A stretch of DNA of 64,000 nucleotides from Caballeronia novacaledonica (GCF_900258035.1 NZ_OGTP01000005.1:243155-307154), one strand, 5' to 3'. Shown: positions 1-8,542, counted from the first letter of the stretch. Notes: generated by a model from the sequence alone, not told the origin. Numbers and translations are program-made.

Positions 1-356
1 GCACGAGCGTGTGCCCTTTCGGCATCGGGATAGCTGCTAAAAAACATGTTTCCTGACTCCCCACAAGCCGCTTGGTAGTGCTTCAGGAACTCCTGCTCCA
101 ACGTTGACCGAGTGAAGCCTGCGCGCCCAAGACGCCGGCGGAGAACATCGGCGGTCACGGAATATGCGAAATCAATCTCGAGCTGCTGGGCTTCCAGTTG
201 GGTTGTGGGCAAGCCCTGAAGGTGGGGATTGCGCTGGTCCTTTCGTCGGGACCGGATGATTCTGTCCTCCGGCCTGAAGCGCTCCCACACAGTGTATGAA
301 CGGCGCATCGTGGTCAGCGGATAACCACCAATCGTGATTGTTGAACTGCAAGTCAT
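1..356 (-). CDS. HEPN/Toprim-associated domain protein, 5' part
   Basis: The reverse strand is open from an ATG at 356 to the window edge, giving 118 residues with the C-terminus outside the window. The N-terminus carries an IGGYPLTT segment, then a charged RPEDRIIRSRR stretch, and ends in a helical region with GFTRSTLEQEF. This order resembles the N-terminal domain that family databases call HEPN/Toprim-associated domain 1. Proteins of that type usually continue into a Toprim or HEPN module and are discussed as conflict or defence proteins; that part cannot be seen here. Identification is from memory of the family, so it is moderate. It lies at the outer edge of a lower-GC island with other nuclease-like genes. 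Confidence 0.5.
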   Translation of the reverse strand, partial: MTCSSTITIGGYPLTTMRRSYTVWERFRPEDRIIRSRRKDQRNPHLQGLPTTQLEAQQLEIDFAYSVTADVLRRRLGRAGFTRSTLEQEFLKHYQAACGESGNMFFSSYPDAERAHAR

Positions 357-1049
357 GCGTTTACCTCTGCAAATGAAAAATGCGACGACGAAACAGAGGT
401 GTTTTCCGAATCGGAGGGCATCACTCTGCGCGTTTACGTCCTCGTGTCTCGACGGCTGTGTCGAAACCGCACGCAAACGTGGCGTGCTCAAGGGCGCGAT
501 CTGGGCGAGATCAGTCGGTCGGCACCCGGCGGAAAGCGCGGGTCGCATTTTTCGAAGGGAAACGCAAGACTTCTTTCATTGATGAAACGGAGTAAAGGGC
601 TCAGCGCGAGGCGACGCGATGATGGTTAAAGGCTTTCGCGCCACTGATTATTCGCATCCTCGGGGGGGCATGGTTTGTAGCGCTCGATGTGTGTACTATA
701 ACACGAAATTCTACAATTACAAGTAATTAATGTGATAAATTCCACAAATAGGCGATTTTAATGAAAAATCTCCCTGTAAATAAGCGGTGTTTTTGCAGTA
801 GGCGGTTGTTGCGCTGACAGCGCGCGCCGATCGCGAAGACGGCTGCATGCTCGGGTCGTCATGCCCTGCTTGCGAGCGGCGATGTGGAGATGGCACTTCG
901 TGTGACAGTCCGCCATGAACGGCGATCGCGCTAGCTCTCGGCCCCGCGCAAATGCCGCACACTCTCGCGAGAATGGGGCGCGGCTCATGTCGTATCCCGG
1001 CGGGGTTTCTGACGCTGCCGGCGCGGTGCCGCTGGTGACTATCGAGGCG

Positions 1050-1270
1050 ATCCAGCGAAGAAGAGCGCCGTGACAAACAGCAGCCACGACGCGGGCCTGG
1101 ACGAAGCGGGCGGCGGCGAAGTGGGTGGCGCCAAAAAAGCCGGCAACCAGGCATGCGGTGTCGAGGTCGGCAGCTGCGAATAAGGCAAAAGGCGAAGAAG
1201 AGCGCTACAGCAGGGCAGGTAAAAAGGCGCCGGCGAAGTAGGCGCATGAGAGCGAAGAAGCGCCGTCCCT
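1050..1270 (+). pseudogene. Possible remnant of a Lys/Ala-rich (histone H1-like) gene
   Basis: The 14-mer GCGAAGAAGAGCGC occurs at 1055-1068 and 1192-1205, and its first nine bases again at 1252-1260. Read in different + frames, the stretch gives AKK, VAPKKPAT and KKAPAK segments separated by stop codons. Burkholderiales carry H1-like proteins made of Ala/Lys/Pro repeats, and this composition is what a frameshifted copy would look like. There is no intact frame. The evidence is composition only; unrelated low-complexity sequence could look the same. Confidence 0.25.
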
Positions 1271-1512
1271 GGTTGCGGGGTCAGCGAGACGAAACGGGCG
1301 TGGCGACGACAGCATGACCTGTCGGTCCTGCTCCAACCGCATCAACGATCTGCGCGACACGAAGACAACCCCCCAACGAACAAGAATTCTGCGCCGGTTC
1401 GTCCCCGCGGCCGATCGCAACGCGATTGTCCCAATCAACCTTCGCTTGCCTGCGTTCGCCGAAGCCCGACGGCACTGCAGGCTTCGATGTGCGCTCGCAA
1501 CCTCGTTTAGAG

Positions 1513-1546
1513 CAATTACTCTAATCGGAATATCGATTAGTAATTG
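1513..1546. repeat. Long imperfect inverted repeat
   Basis: The arms are 1513-1527 and 1534-1546. The right arm, 13 bases, pairs with the left arm except for a two-base insertion (CT) in the left arm, with a short AT-rich centre. It lies in AT-rich DNA about 340 bp upstream of the gene starting at 1887. It could be an operator, a recombination site or a mobile-element end; nothing nearby decides. Confidence 0.5.
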
Positions 1547-1886
1547 ATCGGAGATTTTTCGCACCGAGTATTTCACATGGTCTTTTCAAGCGCCAGAAAG
1601 CTTTTCAACTGTAATGCTCTGCCCTTAGAATTCAACTCATACCTTAATCGATCGATTCTCGAGAAGTCTGTTGCTGGGATTTTTCAAAAAAGATCACGAA
1701 GATTGAAAATTTTCTGCCAATACATGTTTTACGTCACGACTGCTCTCATTACGTTCTTCGTTAGCCCTCTCTGTCTTAAGCGAGAGGCGCACAGGTTTCG
1801 CCGTTCCCTTGATCTTCAGCGCACCGAGAAGTTGGCCTTTTTGAGCCGGCGGCGTGCTGTCCATCCATTCAAAGGGAGTAGAACCG

Positions 1887-2387
1887 ATGTCCGTAGTGTT
1901 TGTCGCATGCAAGGGCCTTCAGAAGTTCAACGGAATCGTTGATGATGATTTTCGACGGTCACACTTTGAGGTAGACGCGGTCGAAGTAGAAGTAAACACT
2001 GATTGGCCATGCCTTGCCGACGGGCTCGAAGCCGGCGCCGTCTATATGTACGAGGAAGACGGTCGGTTTGGCTTCAAAAGCAGGCTCGATTTTTTCGTGA
2101 ACCTGAACGAGCTCGCCGCTTTCGTTGGCTATGATTGTGGGATGCCGCCTGAGGATGACCCGAAACCGTTTCGCGAACTGTTTCGGTGGCGAGGCGAAGG
2201 AATCATTGGCCCGGTTGTCTCCGCAAAGTTGGCGGCTGATTTCGCTGAATGGGACGAGCCGATTAAGGCGCTCGGGGATGATGACTTCTATAAATTTTAC
2301 CTGCATATGCGAAAGATTTTTGGGTTCGCAATGAACGATGGGTGCGTGTCCCTCCAAGTCGTGACCGAACGGCAAGTCGCTTGTTAA
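1887..2387 (+). CDS. Acidic 166-aa protein of unknown function
   Basis: An ATG at 1887 is preceded by a strong AAAGGGAG ribosome site about 10 bases upstream, so I prefer it to the ATG at 1854. The product is acidic, with many Asp/Glu pairs, contains no membrane segment or recognised catalytic motif, and ends in a helical part (DDDFYKFYLHMRK). Its N-terminus (MSVVFVACKGLQKF) recurs in a broken copy starting at 2781. Small, acidic, duplicated proteins in a conflict-like island are often immunity proteins, but that is inference from context and composition. I do not recognise the family. Confidence 0.6.
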   Translation: MSVVFVACKGLQKFNGIVDDDFRRSHFEVDAVEVEVNTDWPCLADGLEAGAVYMYEEDGRFGFKSRLDFFVNLNELAAFVGYDCGMPPEDDPKPFRELFRWRGEGIIGPVVSAKLAADFAEWDEPIKALGDDDFYKFYLHMRKIFGFAMNDGCVSLQVVTERQVAC

Positions 2388-2780
2388 ATCGCTTCCCCTC
2401 ATGGGGTCGCAATGAGGCCACGACCGCCCAACGCGCCACAATGACGCCGTGCAACGTGGGGATTTCGACTGGCCGCCGTCTGCTGCAACCGGGTGGCGTG
2501 GTCGAAATCGCCGAGAAGGCGGCGGCGAAAAGGACTACGGCAAAGAAAGTTGCTCGTGATGCGAAGAAACTCGGCGTACCGGCATCGAAAAATGCCTTGC
2601 ATCTGCAGCAGTATTTTGCCCCGCAAAAATCTCCCGTTCCACTCGGGAGTTTCTCGACCCGTCATGCCCCTCCAATCGCGTTATACATTAGGCGACGTTT
2701 GATTCAGCTCGATCGTCGACGCGCCTTCTACCGCGCAAAGCGGGCGGCGTGTTCTTAATCTCAATACATAGGAATGTGTC
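2388..2780. other. Non-coding stretch with a Lys/Ala-rich tract
   Basis: No supported gene. Around 2508-2590 the + strand reads EKAAAKRTTAKKVARDAKK, similar in composition to H1-like DNA-binding proteins, inside a frame that otherwise shows no conserved features and lacks a good ribosome site. This may be a second piece of the same kind of decayed gene as at 1050-1270. Confidence 0.35.
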
Positions 2781-2914
2781 ATGCCGGTTTTTTTCGTTGC
2801 ACGCAAAGGATTGAAGAAGTTGGATTCGAAGTTCGTACAGACATCTGGGCGATGAGCGTGGACAACCTCACCGAGGTGATTGGCAATCCAGACCCAGTGC
2901 ATCTGGGCCATTGA
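2781..2914 (+). pseudogene. Broken paralogue of the 1887-2387 gene
   Basis: From ATG 2781 the frame reads MPVFFVARKGLKKLDSK, matching MSVVFVACKGLQKFN of the upstream gene. It stops at 2853-2855 after 24 residues. A second frame then continues as EVRTDIWAMSVDNL and stops at 2912-2914, which resembles EVEVNTDWPCLADGL of the intact copy. So there is an internal deletion and a frameshift, and the rest of the gene is gone. This supports tandem duplication followed by decay. It is too short to be functional. Confidence 0.55.
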
Positions 2915-3003
2915 GGAAGCGCATCGCGGATCGCTGTTGCGGAGCAAAATCTGTGAGCACTTTGGTCGTGCTCCAACGAAATCTAGTAATAGGGTGAAGC
3001 AAT

Positions 3004-3498
3004 ATGGCAAGTATTAACGTGACTGGCGACCGTAGAGAGTCCATTGCAACTGCCGGCTTGGTACCATTGTCTTGTTTCGACCGAAGGCCCGAGGGAACGG
3101 TCGAAATGTCGGATGCCACTCCGGTGTTGACGTGCCGGTTCCAATCCTCTGACGCCGACCGCATCAAGACGGATTGCAGCCCGTCGCACGTTATCGTTGG
3201 CTATATTGGCGAAATCAGACTGATGCTGATTCAATTTCAGTTTGGCGACGTTCAGGTCTGTTGGCTTGCGGAGTTAGCTGTCCCGGTAATCTGGGGAGCA
3301 GTGGAAAAGTGGCGGCAGGAAGGACGAGTTCCGATGGCGTTTTACACCGGCGACGGTGAGCATGTAGCTAAATCGCTTTGTGTCGATATGACACCGAACT
3401 CCCTGCCAATGCCTTCGGCCTGGGTTGAGCCGGACCCAAATGAACCGGACGCCGCGGGGCAATTTTTCATCTCCGAAGCTATGCAGTTGGCCTCCTGA
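3004..3498 (+). CDS. Hypothetical protein, 164 aa
   Basis: Open frame with an ATG at 3004; the ribosome site upstream is weak (GTGAAGC). The C-terminal half, from about residue 74, has the more protein-like composition (FGDVQVCWLAELAVPV, AVEKWRQEGRVPMAFYTGDG), so the true start could be the internal ATG at 3223. No domain is recognised and there is no signal peptide or membrane helix. A perfect 10-bp hairpin begins 5 bases after the stop codon, which supports a real gene end. It follows the broken paralogue in the same direction and may once have been in the same operon. Confidence 0.45.
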   Translation: MASINVTGDRRESIATAGLVPLSCFDRRPEGTVEMSDATPVLTCRFQSSDADRIKTDCSPSHVIVGYIGEIRLMLIQFQFGDVQVCWLAELAVPVIWGAVEKWRQEGRVPMAFYTGDGEHVAKSLCVDMTPNSLPMPSAWVEPDPNEPDAAGQFFISEAMQLAS

Positions 3499-3502
3499 GC
3501 AT

Positions 3503-3534
3503 CGTCCCTGCGGGTGATCGAGCGCGCAGGGACG
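3503..3534 (+). terminator. Stem-loop after the 3004-3498 gene
   Basis: CGTCCCTGCG at 3503-3512 pairs perfectly with CGCAGGGACG at 3525-3534 around a 12-base loop. There is no U-tract, so it is either a weak terminator or an mRNA 3'-end stabiliser. Confidence 0.45.
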
Positions 3535-3697
3535 AACCTGGCGGATGTCCCAAGTTCCCGAGCGTCAAACACCCGCATCGCGCTGGTGCCATTTTGTTAT
3601 CAGGCGGTAGTCTGGGACAGGGCAATATGGCTGCATCTCGGGGCTACGAGGCGAGGCCAGCGGCCAAGACTCGCGGGGACTTGGCGATCCAGAGTCG

Positions 3698-4264
3698 TCA
3701 TCCCCAGTGCCGCCGACCGAATTCACGCAGGTGGTGAAGGGTCTCAATGCCGCCGATGTGCGCATAGTCAAACCGCTGTCCGTGCAGATCGGTCAGGTCA
3801 ACCGTGATACTGGCCCTGATGAACTTGCTTGCATTGTCCTCTATGCGGTCCACAAGATACTGACGCCGCCGAGCCGGATTTCGTATCTCCCAGCGCGGCT
3901 CCGAAATATCGTGAGCGAACGCGTTCCGAATTTGGCAGACGAGTTCTGCGAAGTGCTCGTCCTCGGTTTCCGGTAGGTTCCCGTTGCGCGCCAGCAAAGA
4001 CACTCCGGTCGCTGCCTCAAATTCTTCTCTACACCGATTTAGCGTGATCGCCGCAGCACCGAATGCAACGGACAGTTGGTTGGCGCAAGCCAGGTGCAAA
4101 TCGTCAGCCGAGTCGAAAATCCGGTCGGGTAGAACCCAGATGCCTGGTCCTTCAATTGTCAGGGGCTGGTCAAGCTCGCCAAGGTTCAGTTTTCCCTGTT
4201 CAACGTATTCGAGTAGCTTGGCTGCGAAAGCCAGTTGGGTAAATGCCGCGTCCAGAAAGTTCAT
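3698..4264 (-). CDS. HEPN-like protein with an R-x4-H motif
   Basis: The frame is open from an upstream ATG at 4417, but homology-like sequence begins with MNFLDAAFTQLAFAAKLLEY at 4264, so I place the start there (188 residues); the ribosome site is weak at both. About residue 112 the protein has QIRNAFAHDI, an R-N-x3-H arrangement typical of HEPN all-helical folds, where Arg and His form the RNase site. HEPN proteins act as toxins or effectors in many toxin-antitoxin and phage-defence systems, but non-catalytic HEPN-like proteins are also common. It is convergent with the 3004-3498 gene and divergent from the DUF4365 gene. Confidence 0.55.
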   Translation of the reverse strand: MNFLDAAFTQLAFAAKLLEYVEQGKLNLGELDQPLTIEGPGIWVLPDRIFDSADDLHLACANQLSVAFGAAAITLNRCREEFEAATGVSLLARNGNLPETEDEHFAELVCQIRNAFAHDISEPRWEIRNPARRRQYLVDRIEDNASKFIRASITVDLTDLHGQRFDYAHIGGIETLHHLREFGRRHWG

Positions 4265-4580
4265 GATATGGTGAGCGCCCGATGCGCAGGAAAATCGTAA
4301 TTGTTGCCCAAGAATAACTGGAATCCGGTGCCCGATAAAAGCTCGATGGGTTGACGCCTTTTTTGTTGGGCCGACGCGCGCGAGGCGATGGGAAAGGTCG
4401 CGGTCCGAGCCGGGCATCGACTAACGTACAGGCCTTACGTCAAAGAGTCGGCGAAAGGTAGCCATCAACCTGCTCAGTCGATGGAAGGCGTTTGACAACC
4501 GCTCCTACTGTAGTTGCAGTCGTGCAATATCATCGCCGGAGACTCCTGGGACGCGATTAGCCGATGTTAAACTAAAGCTT

Positions 4581-5537
4581 ATGCCTACCGCCAAAAGAAG
4601 ACCGGATCAGCACATCATCGACCAAGAGGGACAACAGCTCCTTCGCGAGAAACTTCCAAAGTCTTGGATTCTTCGCGAGTACCGGCCCGACTACGGTCTG
4701 GACTACAGCGTCGAGGTATTCAAGACGTTGGAGCCAGTGGAGGGGAGGCGGCCTATGCACGAAACGCTGGGCGAGCACTTCTTCGTGCAACTCAAGAGCA
4801 TCGACGATCCAGATATCGGCTCCCTTGACATATACGCGCGCGGCAATGTCGAGAAGGCGCGCGAGCAGCTCGACCGCAAAGACAAGGTCGCGACGATTGA
4901 CACCTACCGATTCTCACTTGAGACAACGGAGTTAGTGACCGTCGAGCGAATGGGCATTGGCGTTCCCGTCCTGTTGGTCATCGCGGATCTGAAAGCCCGG
5001 CGCTGTTGCTTCGTCTGTCTGAATGACTACATCGACAAGATCCTGATTCCGCGACACGATGACTATCGAACGAAGGGACATCGCACGGTGCATGTTCCCG
5101 TAGCAAACGACATCGGCAGCGCGAGAGGCATTATTGCCCTGCGCTGGTATGCGAAGCGACCAAAGCTGCTCGCAGCCTTCCAACGATTTACGTACCAGTT
5201 CTCCGAGCTACAGTGGGCCGCCGAAGGCAACTGGGAAGAGCTCGCTCGCTACTTCGGAGGGCGGAACTCCGAGTACGATTTCTGGGACGACACTGAAATG
5301 TGCAACCCGATTCCATACCATGCGAAAGGTCTCCGGCGTTTCTTGATGGAGGGTCGGCCGCACTACTTCCATCCTGAAGACGCGGTATTCGCCGCGCTTC
5401 CCGAGGAGGAGCAGGCCGCGTGGAAGCGGAACGATGTGTTCGAACTGTGGCGATCCCTTGCGTTGCTGCCAAAGACCTATGAAGATGTGTGGCGCGAGTG
5501 GTTCTTGCCAACCGCCCTTGGCCACCACACCTCGTAA
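4581..5537 (+). CDS. DUF4365 domain protein (PD-(D/E)XK-like nuclease fold)
   Basis: 318 residues, ATG at 4581. Residues about 36-72 carry DYGLDYSVEVF and then HFFVQLKS, which matches the D-x-G-x-D ... Q-x-K pattern of DUF4365. That domain is related to restriction-endonuclease-like folds and is often fused to or beside defence genes. The C-terminal 120 residues (ELQWAAEGNWEELARYFG and beyond) are extra and unassigned. No membrane segment. It is divergent from the HEPN-like gene with a 316-bp gap and is followed in the same direction by the zinc-ribbon gene. Nuclease activity and a defence role are inference; the family call is reasonably firm. Confidence 0.7.
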   Translation: MPTAKRRPDQHIIDQEGQQLLREKLPKSWILREYRPDYGLDYSVEVFKTLEPVEGRRPMHETLGEHFFVQLKSIDDPDIGSLDIYARGNVEKAREQLDRKDKVATIDTYRFSLETTELVTVERMGIGVPVLLVIADLKARRCCFVCLNDYIDKILIPRHDDYRTKGHRTVHVPVANDIGSARGIIALRWYAKRPKLLAAFQRFTYQFSELQWAAEGNWEELARYFGGRNSEYDFWDDTEMCNPIPYHAKGLRRFLMEGRPHYFHPEDAVFAALPEEEQAAWKRNDVFELWRSLALLPKTYEDVWREWFLPTALGHHTS

Positions 5538-5644
5538 ATCTACCGGACGGGATGTCAATCGTTTGCGTTCGACGGTGAACGAGTAACGAGCCATCGCGGA
5601 CGGGTCGCTACAATGCGCAAGGACGTTGCCTTGACGGATTCAAC

Positions 5645-6100
5645 ATGCAAGCCAAAATCGAATCTCATTGTCCCTCTTGCGGACGCACAGATAAGCCGCG
5701 CCCCGATGGTGCTGAGCCGGTTTCGATTGATGGGGAAAGGTGGTGTTCGTGGTGCGCTGCTATCCGGCAAACGCCAAGCGGCGCGATGTATATCGAACGC
5801 CCGAGTCCAGGTCGGATGACCGATGGTGGTCTGCCGGACGACTCCCTTGACGCGTGGCTGGACTGTTATGAGATGAAGCCGAAGAAGCGAATCAGGAAAG
5901 ATGACGCGAAGGCTGAAGTTCAACGGGCGTGGGCGCTATGGGATGGCGATAAAACGACTGGACAGCCAATGTTCCTGTTTTATCTTTGGCTCGCCCGACA
6001 AAGACCTTATTTCCTGACATTTCGGGCGAAAGGCGACCCTTGGCAAGCGGTGCATAGCTGGCTCATTCAGTACGAAGACCGTAAGGGCTGCCGCGCATAG
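5645..6100 (+). CDS. Zinc-ribbon hypothetical protein, 151 aa
   Basis: The N-terminus has CPSCG at residues 9-13 and CSWC at about 34-37, a typical four-cysteine zinc ribbon. The rest is charged and aromatic (AWALWDGDKT, LFYLWLARQRPYF) with no recognised domain. ATG at 5645 follows the DUF4365 gene by 107 bp. Its stop codon sits inside the loop of a strong terminator hairpin, which marks the end of the unit. Zinc ribbons of this kind often bind nucleic acid, but no function can be assigned. Confidence 0.6.
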   Translation: MQAKIESHCPSCGRTDKPRPDGAEPVSIDGERWCSWCAAIRQTPSGAMYIERPSPGRMTDGGLPDDSLDAWLDCYEMKPKKRIRKDDAKAEVQRAWALWDGDKTTGQPMFLFYLWLARQRPYFLTFRAKGDPWQAVHSWLIQYEDRKGCRA

Positions 6101-6115
6101 ACGCGGCAGCCTTTT
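6086..6115 (+). terminator. Rho-independent terminator overlapping a stop codon
   Basis: GGCTGCCGCG at 6086-6095 pairs perfectly with CGCGGCAGCC at 6102-6111 around a 6-base loop, followed by TTTT at 6112-6115. The TAG stop of the zinc-ribbon gene (6098-6100) lies in the loop. Confidence 0.85.
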
Positions 6116-6774
6116 CTTGTGACGCTGGGTTCGTGGATCTCGCGTTCGCGACAGAAAGGTGCCCACCTGTTCGCCAGCTTCGCGGCCGAAAAGATATGCA
6201 TCTTATACGGAGCCGGCTAACCGGAGCCGGTTTTCGAAACCGTTTGCACATACGTATTGAGCGCTGACGCCCGTCCAACCCGAGCCGTTCTCAATTTGCT
6301 AAAACGCGGATGTACGTCCGAGGTGGTGCCAACGACACGACGTCCGAAGGCCGGCCGGAGAAGCGCGATCACTTGCTCGACTGGGAATCGCTGTAACGCG
6401 ACGGAGCAAAAAGGATCTCCACGACCGGGCGGGGCGCGAGCATGTCGGCCAGAATCTGACCGAACTCGAAGAGCGACCGACCGGAATTGAGAGAGATCTG
6501 TTCGTCTTCGTCTATATTGGAAAAGCTGGCACGAAGCGTCCCACGAGCCTATCAGTCGGTACGTCGGCTACCTGTGCGGCCGTGATCTATGCGAGCGCGG
6601 TTTCGCTCTCCGGCGGTTGCGAAATGAGCCCGCCCCGCAAGGAGATTTTCGTTTAGACACTTTATGCTTGAATCCTGTTCGATAGGCCAAGTTATGCTTT
6701 CCTGCCGCGATCGCAGCCGCCGCGAGAGCCCTATGAACGGACAGCTTATGCTTTAATTCGCGGACGCCTTTTAT
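6116..6774. other. Intergenic stretch without a gene; prophage end region
   Basis: No supported gene. A small stem-loop (CCGGCT 6213-6218 with AGCCGG 6225-6230, then TTTT) could be a weak terminator. The last 110 bases hold three copies of TTATGCTT next to the 3' end of the integrase remnant, so one attachment end of the old prophage may be here. No tRNA gene was seen. Confidence 0.5.
6662..6753. repeat. Three direct repeats TTATGCTT near the integrase
   Basis: Exact 8-mers lie at 6662-6669, 6692-6699 and 6746-6753 in the same orientation, spaced 30 and 54 bases. They sit just past the 3' end of the integrase pseudogene, where attachment sites and integrase arm-type sites are usually found. 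Assignment as recombinase sites is inference. Confidence 0.4.
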
Positions 6775-8122
6775 CTAACGGCACAGTCTATGACGCCGAC
6801 TCGCTGCTTCGGGGGCTTTTCGGGGGCAATAGAGCGTTTTCCAGTCGAGCCATCTCGGCATCGTTCTGGCTCCGTCAAGCCACCGTGAGTAGATTCGCAG
6901 AAACATCTCGACCGTGTGACCAACCTGGCACGCGCAGAACGCGGGCGTCATGCCCGCCATCAGCATGCTGGTGGCGGGCATGACGCATGCTGTACGGGCG
7001 CCGAGCGCAGCCCCAGTCGCTTGAGGATGCGCGCCCAATACACGCGCTGGAACGCCTCCTCGCTGTGCCATGGTTTGCCCGTGCGCGGGTCCTGGAACAC
7101 GCGTCCGCCGGCCACTTGCGTGAAGGCGCGTTGACGCTGCAAGGCGGCGTGCGAGCGGCTTTTCAGGCGCACGAGTCGCGCCTCCGCCGTCTTGGTGCGG
7201 TTCTTCTCCTCGCCGGCCACCAAGACACGTTCGATCGCGATCGTGTTGTCCTTAAATCCACGAAGCGCCATTCCAGCCCGTTGATCTCGGACGTGCGCAG
7301 CCCCGACCAGAACCACACTTCGATGTAGTTGTGGATCTGCGGGTCGACGTTCGCCGCGTCGGCGATGATCGCTTCCGACTCCTCGCGCGAGAACGGATCG
7401 GTCGGTTGGCGCTGATGCTTGGCGCGCGAGACGGCTTCGGCGATGTTGGTCGGCATGAGCTGATCGGCGACGGCGACGGCGACGCCAAGCGCCAACCGCA
7501 GCACGGAGACGTAGTTGTTGATGGTCTTGCCGGAGAGTTCGCGGCGGCTGGCGATGGCGGTGAGGATGTGCGAGAGCTTGAGCGCGGCGAGCGGCAGTGT
7601 GCCCAGCTTACAACCTCGGTTGTCGCAGGACGCGTGGCACCAGAACTTGACGGCGGCGTCGTAGCCGATGCGCGTGGAAGTTTCGATGCGCGTCATGTCG
7701 AGCCATTGCGTGAGCCAGCTCTCGATGGTGGGCTCGGCGCTCGCATCGCCCTTTGTTCTTCGCTTCGTTCGAGGTGGCTTTTCCGGCGATTCTTCAGCCG
7801 GCTGCGGCACCGCCTCGTGCGTCCGTGGTGGTTTCAGCGGTGGCTCGAGCGGCGCGCCGATCGCCGGCGCGTGCGACGCCGACAGTCGCTTGACCGGCGT
7901 GGCGCCTTGCGGAAAGTACTCGGCCATGTCGAAGGCGCCGGCTTTGATGCGCGTGCAGATTTCGCCGATGAGCCGGTTGGCGTACTTGATGTTCGCCGGC
8001 GTCGGCGGCACCGCCACGCCGTCGATCATGAGCGTGGTCCGATAGCGCACGCCGTCTGCTGTGAAGCTCAGGCGAATGGAGGTCGCGCGGACTTCTATGC
8101 CTCCTGTTGTTCTACCGGCCAT
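6775..8122 (-). pseudogene. int: Phage tyrosine-recombinase integrase, frameshifted
   Basis: Read on the reverse strand from ATG 8122. The N-terminus is an Arm DNA-binding domain (TPANIKYANRLIGEI, AEYFPQG), followed by a core-binding domain and the first catalytic segment WFWSGLRTSEINGLEW. After this the frame breaks near 7265; the protein continues in a second frame (KTAEARLVRLKSR, EEAFQRVYWARILKRL) to RPYSMRH near 6990. A second break moves to a third frame (MLMAGMTPAFCACQVGHTVEMFLRIYSRWLDG), which holds the final His-Tyr part and ends at 6775. At least two frameshifts mean no functional integrase is made. Confidence 0.85.
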
Positions 8123-8231
8123 CCGGCGCGCGCCGGTATTCGCGTGCCTCGATCGACCGGCCTTCTTCGATCTTGCGGCGGATGGCTTTCTCGGAGAGAC
8201 CGGTGAGGGCGGCGGCCAGCGGAATCGTCAC
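8112..8231 (-). CDS. xis: Excisionase-like small protein, uncertain start
   Basis: The reverse strand reads VTIPLAAALTGLSEKAIRRK then IEEGRSIEAREYRRAPDGR, a helix-turn-helix pattern familiar from phage excisionase proteins encoded just before integrases. There is no in-frame ATG after the upstream stop. GTG at 8231 is the only usual start, which would lose the first residues. The frame stops right at the integrase start (11-base overlap), earlier than in relatives that continue beyond APDGR. It is therefore either a short or a truncated Xis. In such modules Xis directs prophage excision by bending attachment DNA. Confidence 0.5.
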   Translation of the reverse strand: MTIPLAAALTGLSEKAIRRKIEEGRSIEAREYRRAPDGR

Positions 8232-8327
8232 GTAGTTCGCATTTGCCGTTTGCTTGGCTGGGTTAGCCGGTTGCGTGCGTATGATAAGTGATCCTTATAG
8301 TGTCGATGGAATGCAAGCGTGATCGTG

Positions 8328-8483
8328 TCAGCGCGCCGCCCCGCAAGGTCCGTCCCCGTGTGGGTCAAGCCGGTGGTGATCGAAGGCGATCGTCTGCGTG
8401 TCCACCTGCGTGGCGTGGCCGATCACAAGGGGATGCGCGTCCAGCGCGATGGTGTGTTGCGTGGTGCTGTCTTTGGCGTTCAT
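8328..8483 (-). CDS. Small phage-type hypothetical protein, 51 aa
   Basis: ATG at 8483 has a good ribosome site (ACGGAG, 7 bases upstream). The product MNAKDSTTQHTIALDAHPLV... is short and not membrane-bound, and has the look of early-region prophage genes that lie upstream of xis-int on the same strand. No known domain. It could be a leftover of the left operon of the decayed prophage. Confidence 0.4.
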   Translation of the reverse strand: MNAKDSTTQHTIALDAHPLVIGHATQVDTQTIAFDHHRLDPHGDGPCGAAR

Positions 8484-8542
8484 GCGTTTGCTCCGTAAGT
8501 GGGGTAACGCCATTTACGCTCTGGTGCCGAACGATTGCGAGT

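Larger units (their letters stand above)
357..1886. other. Long non-coding, eroded stretch
   Basis: No convincing gene is seen in about 1.5 kb. Bases 680-800 and 1500-1760 are AT-rich compared with the rest of the window. Between 1050 and 1270 the + strand carries repeated lysine/alanine codons with in-frame stops. A long imperfect palindrome lies at 1513-1546. The stretch probably contains promoters for the flanking genes and debris of lost genes. Confidence 0.6.

Noticed and set aside
6116..6774. tRNA gene at the prophage end
   Set aside because: No cloverleaf-like sequence or CCA end was found on either strand.
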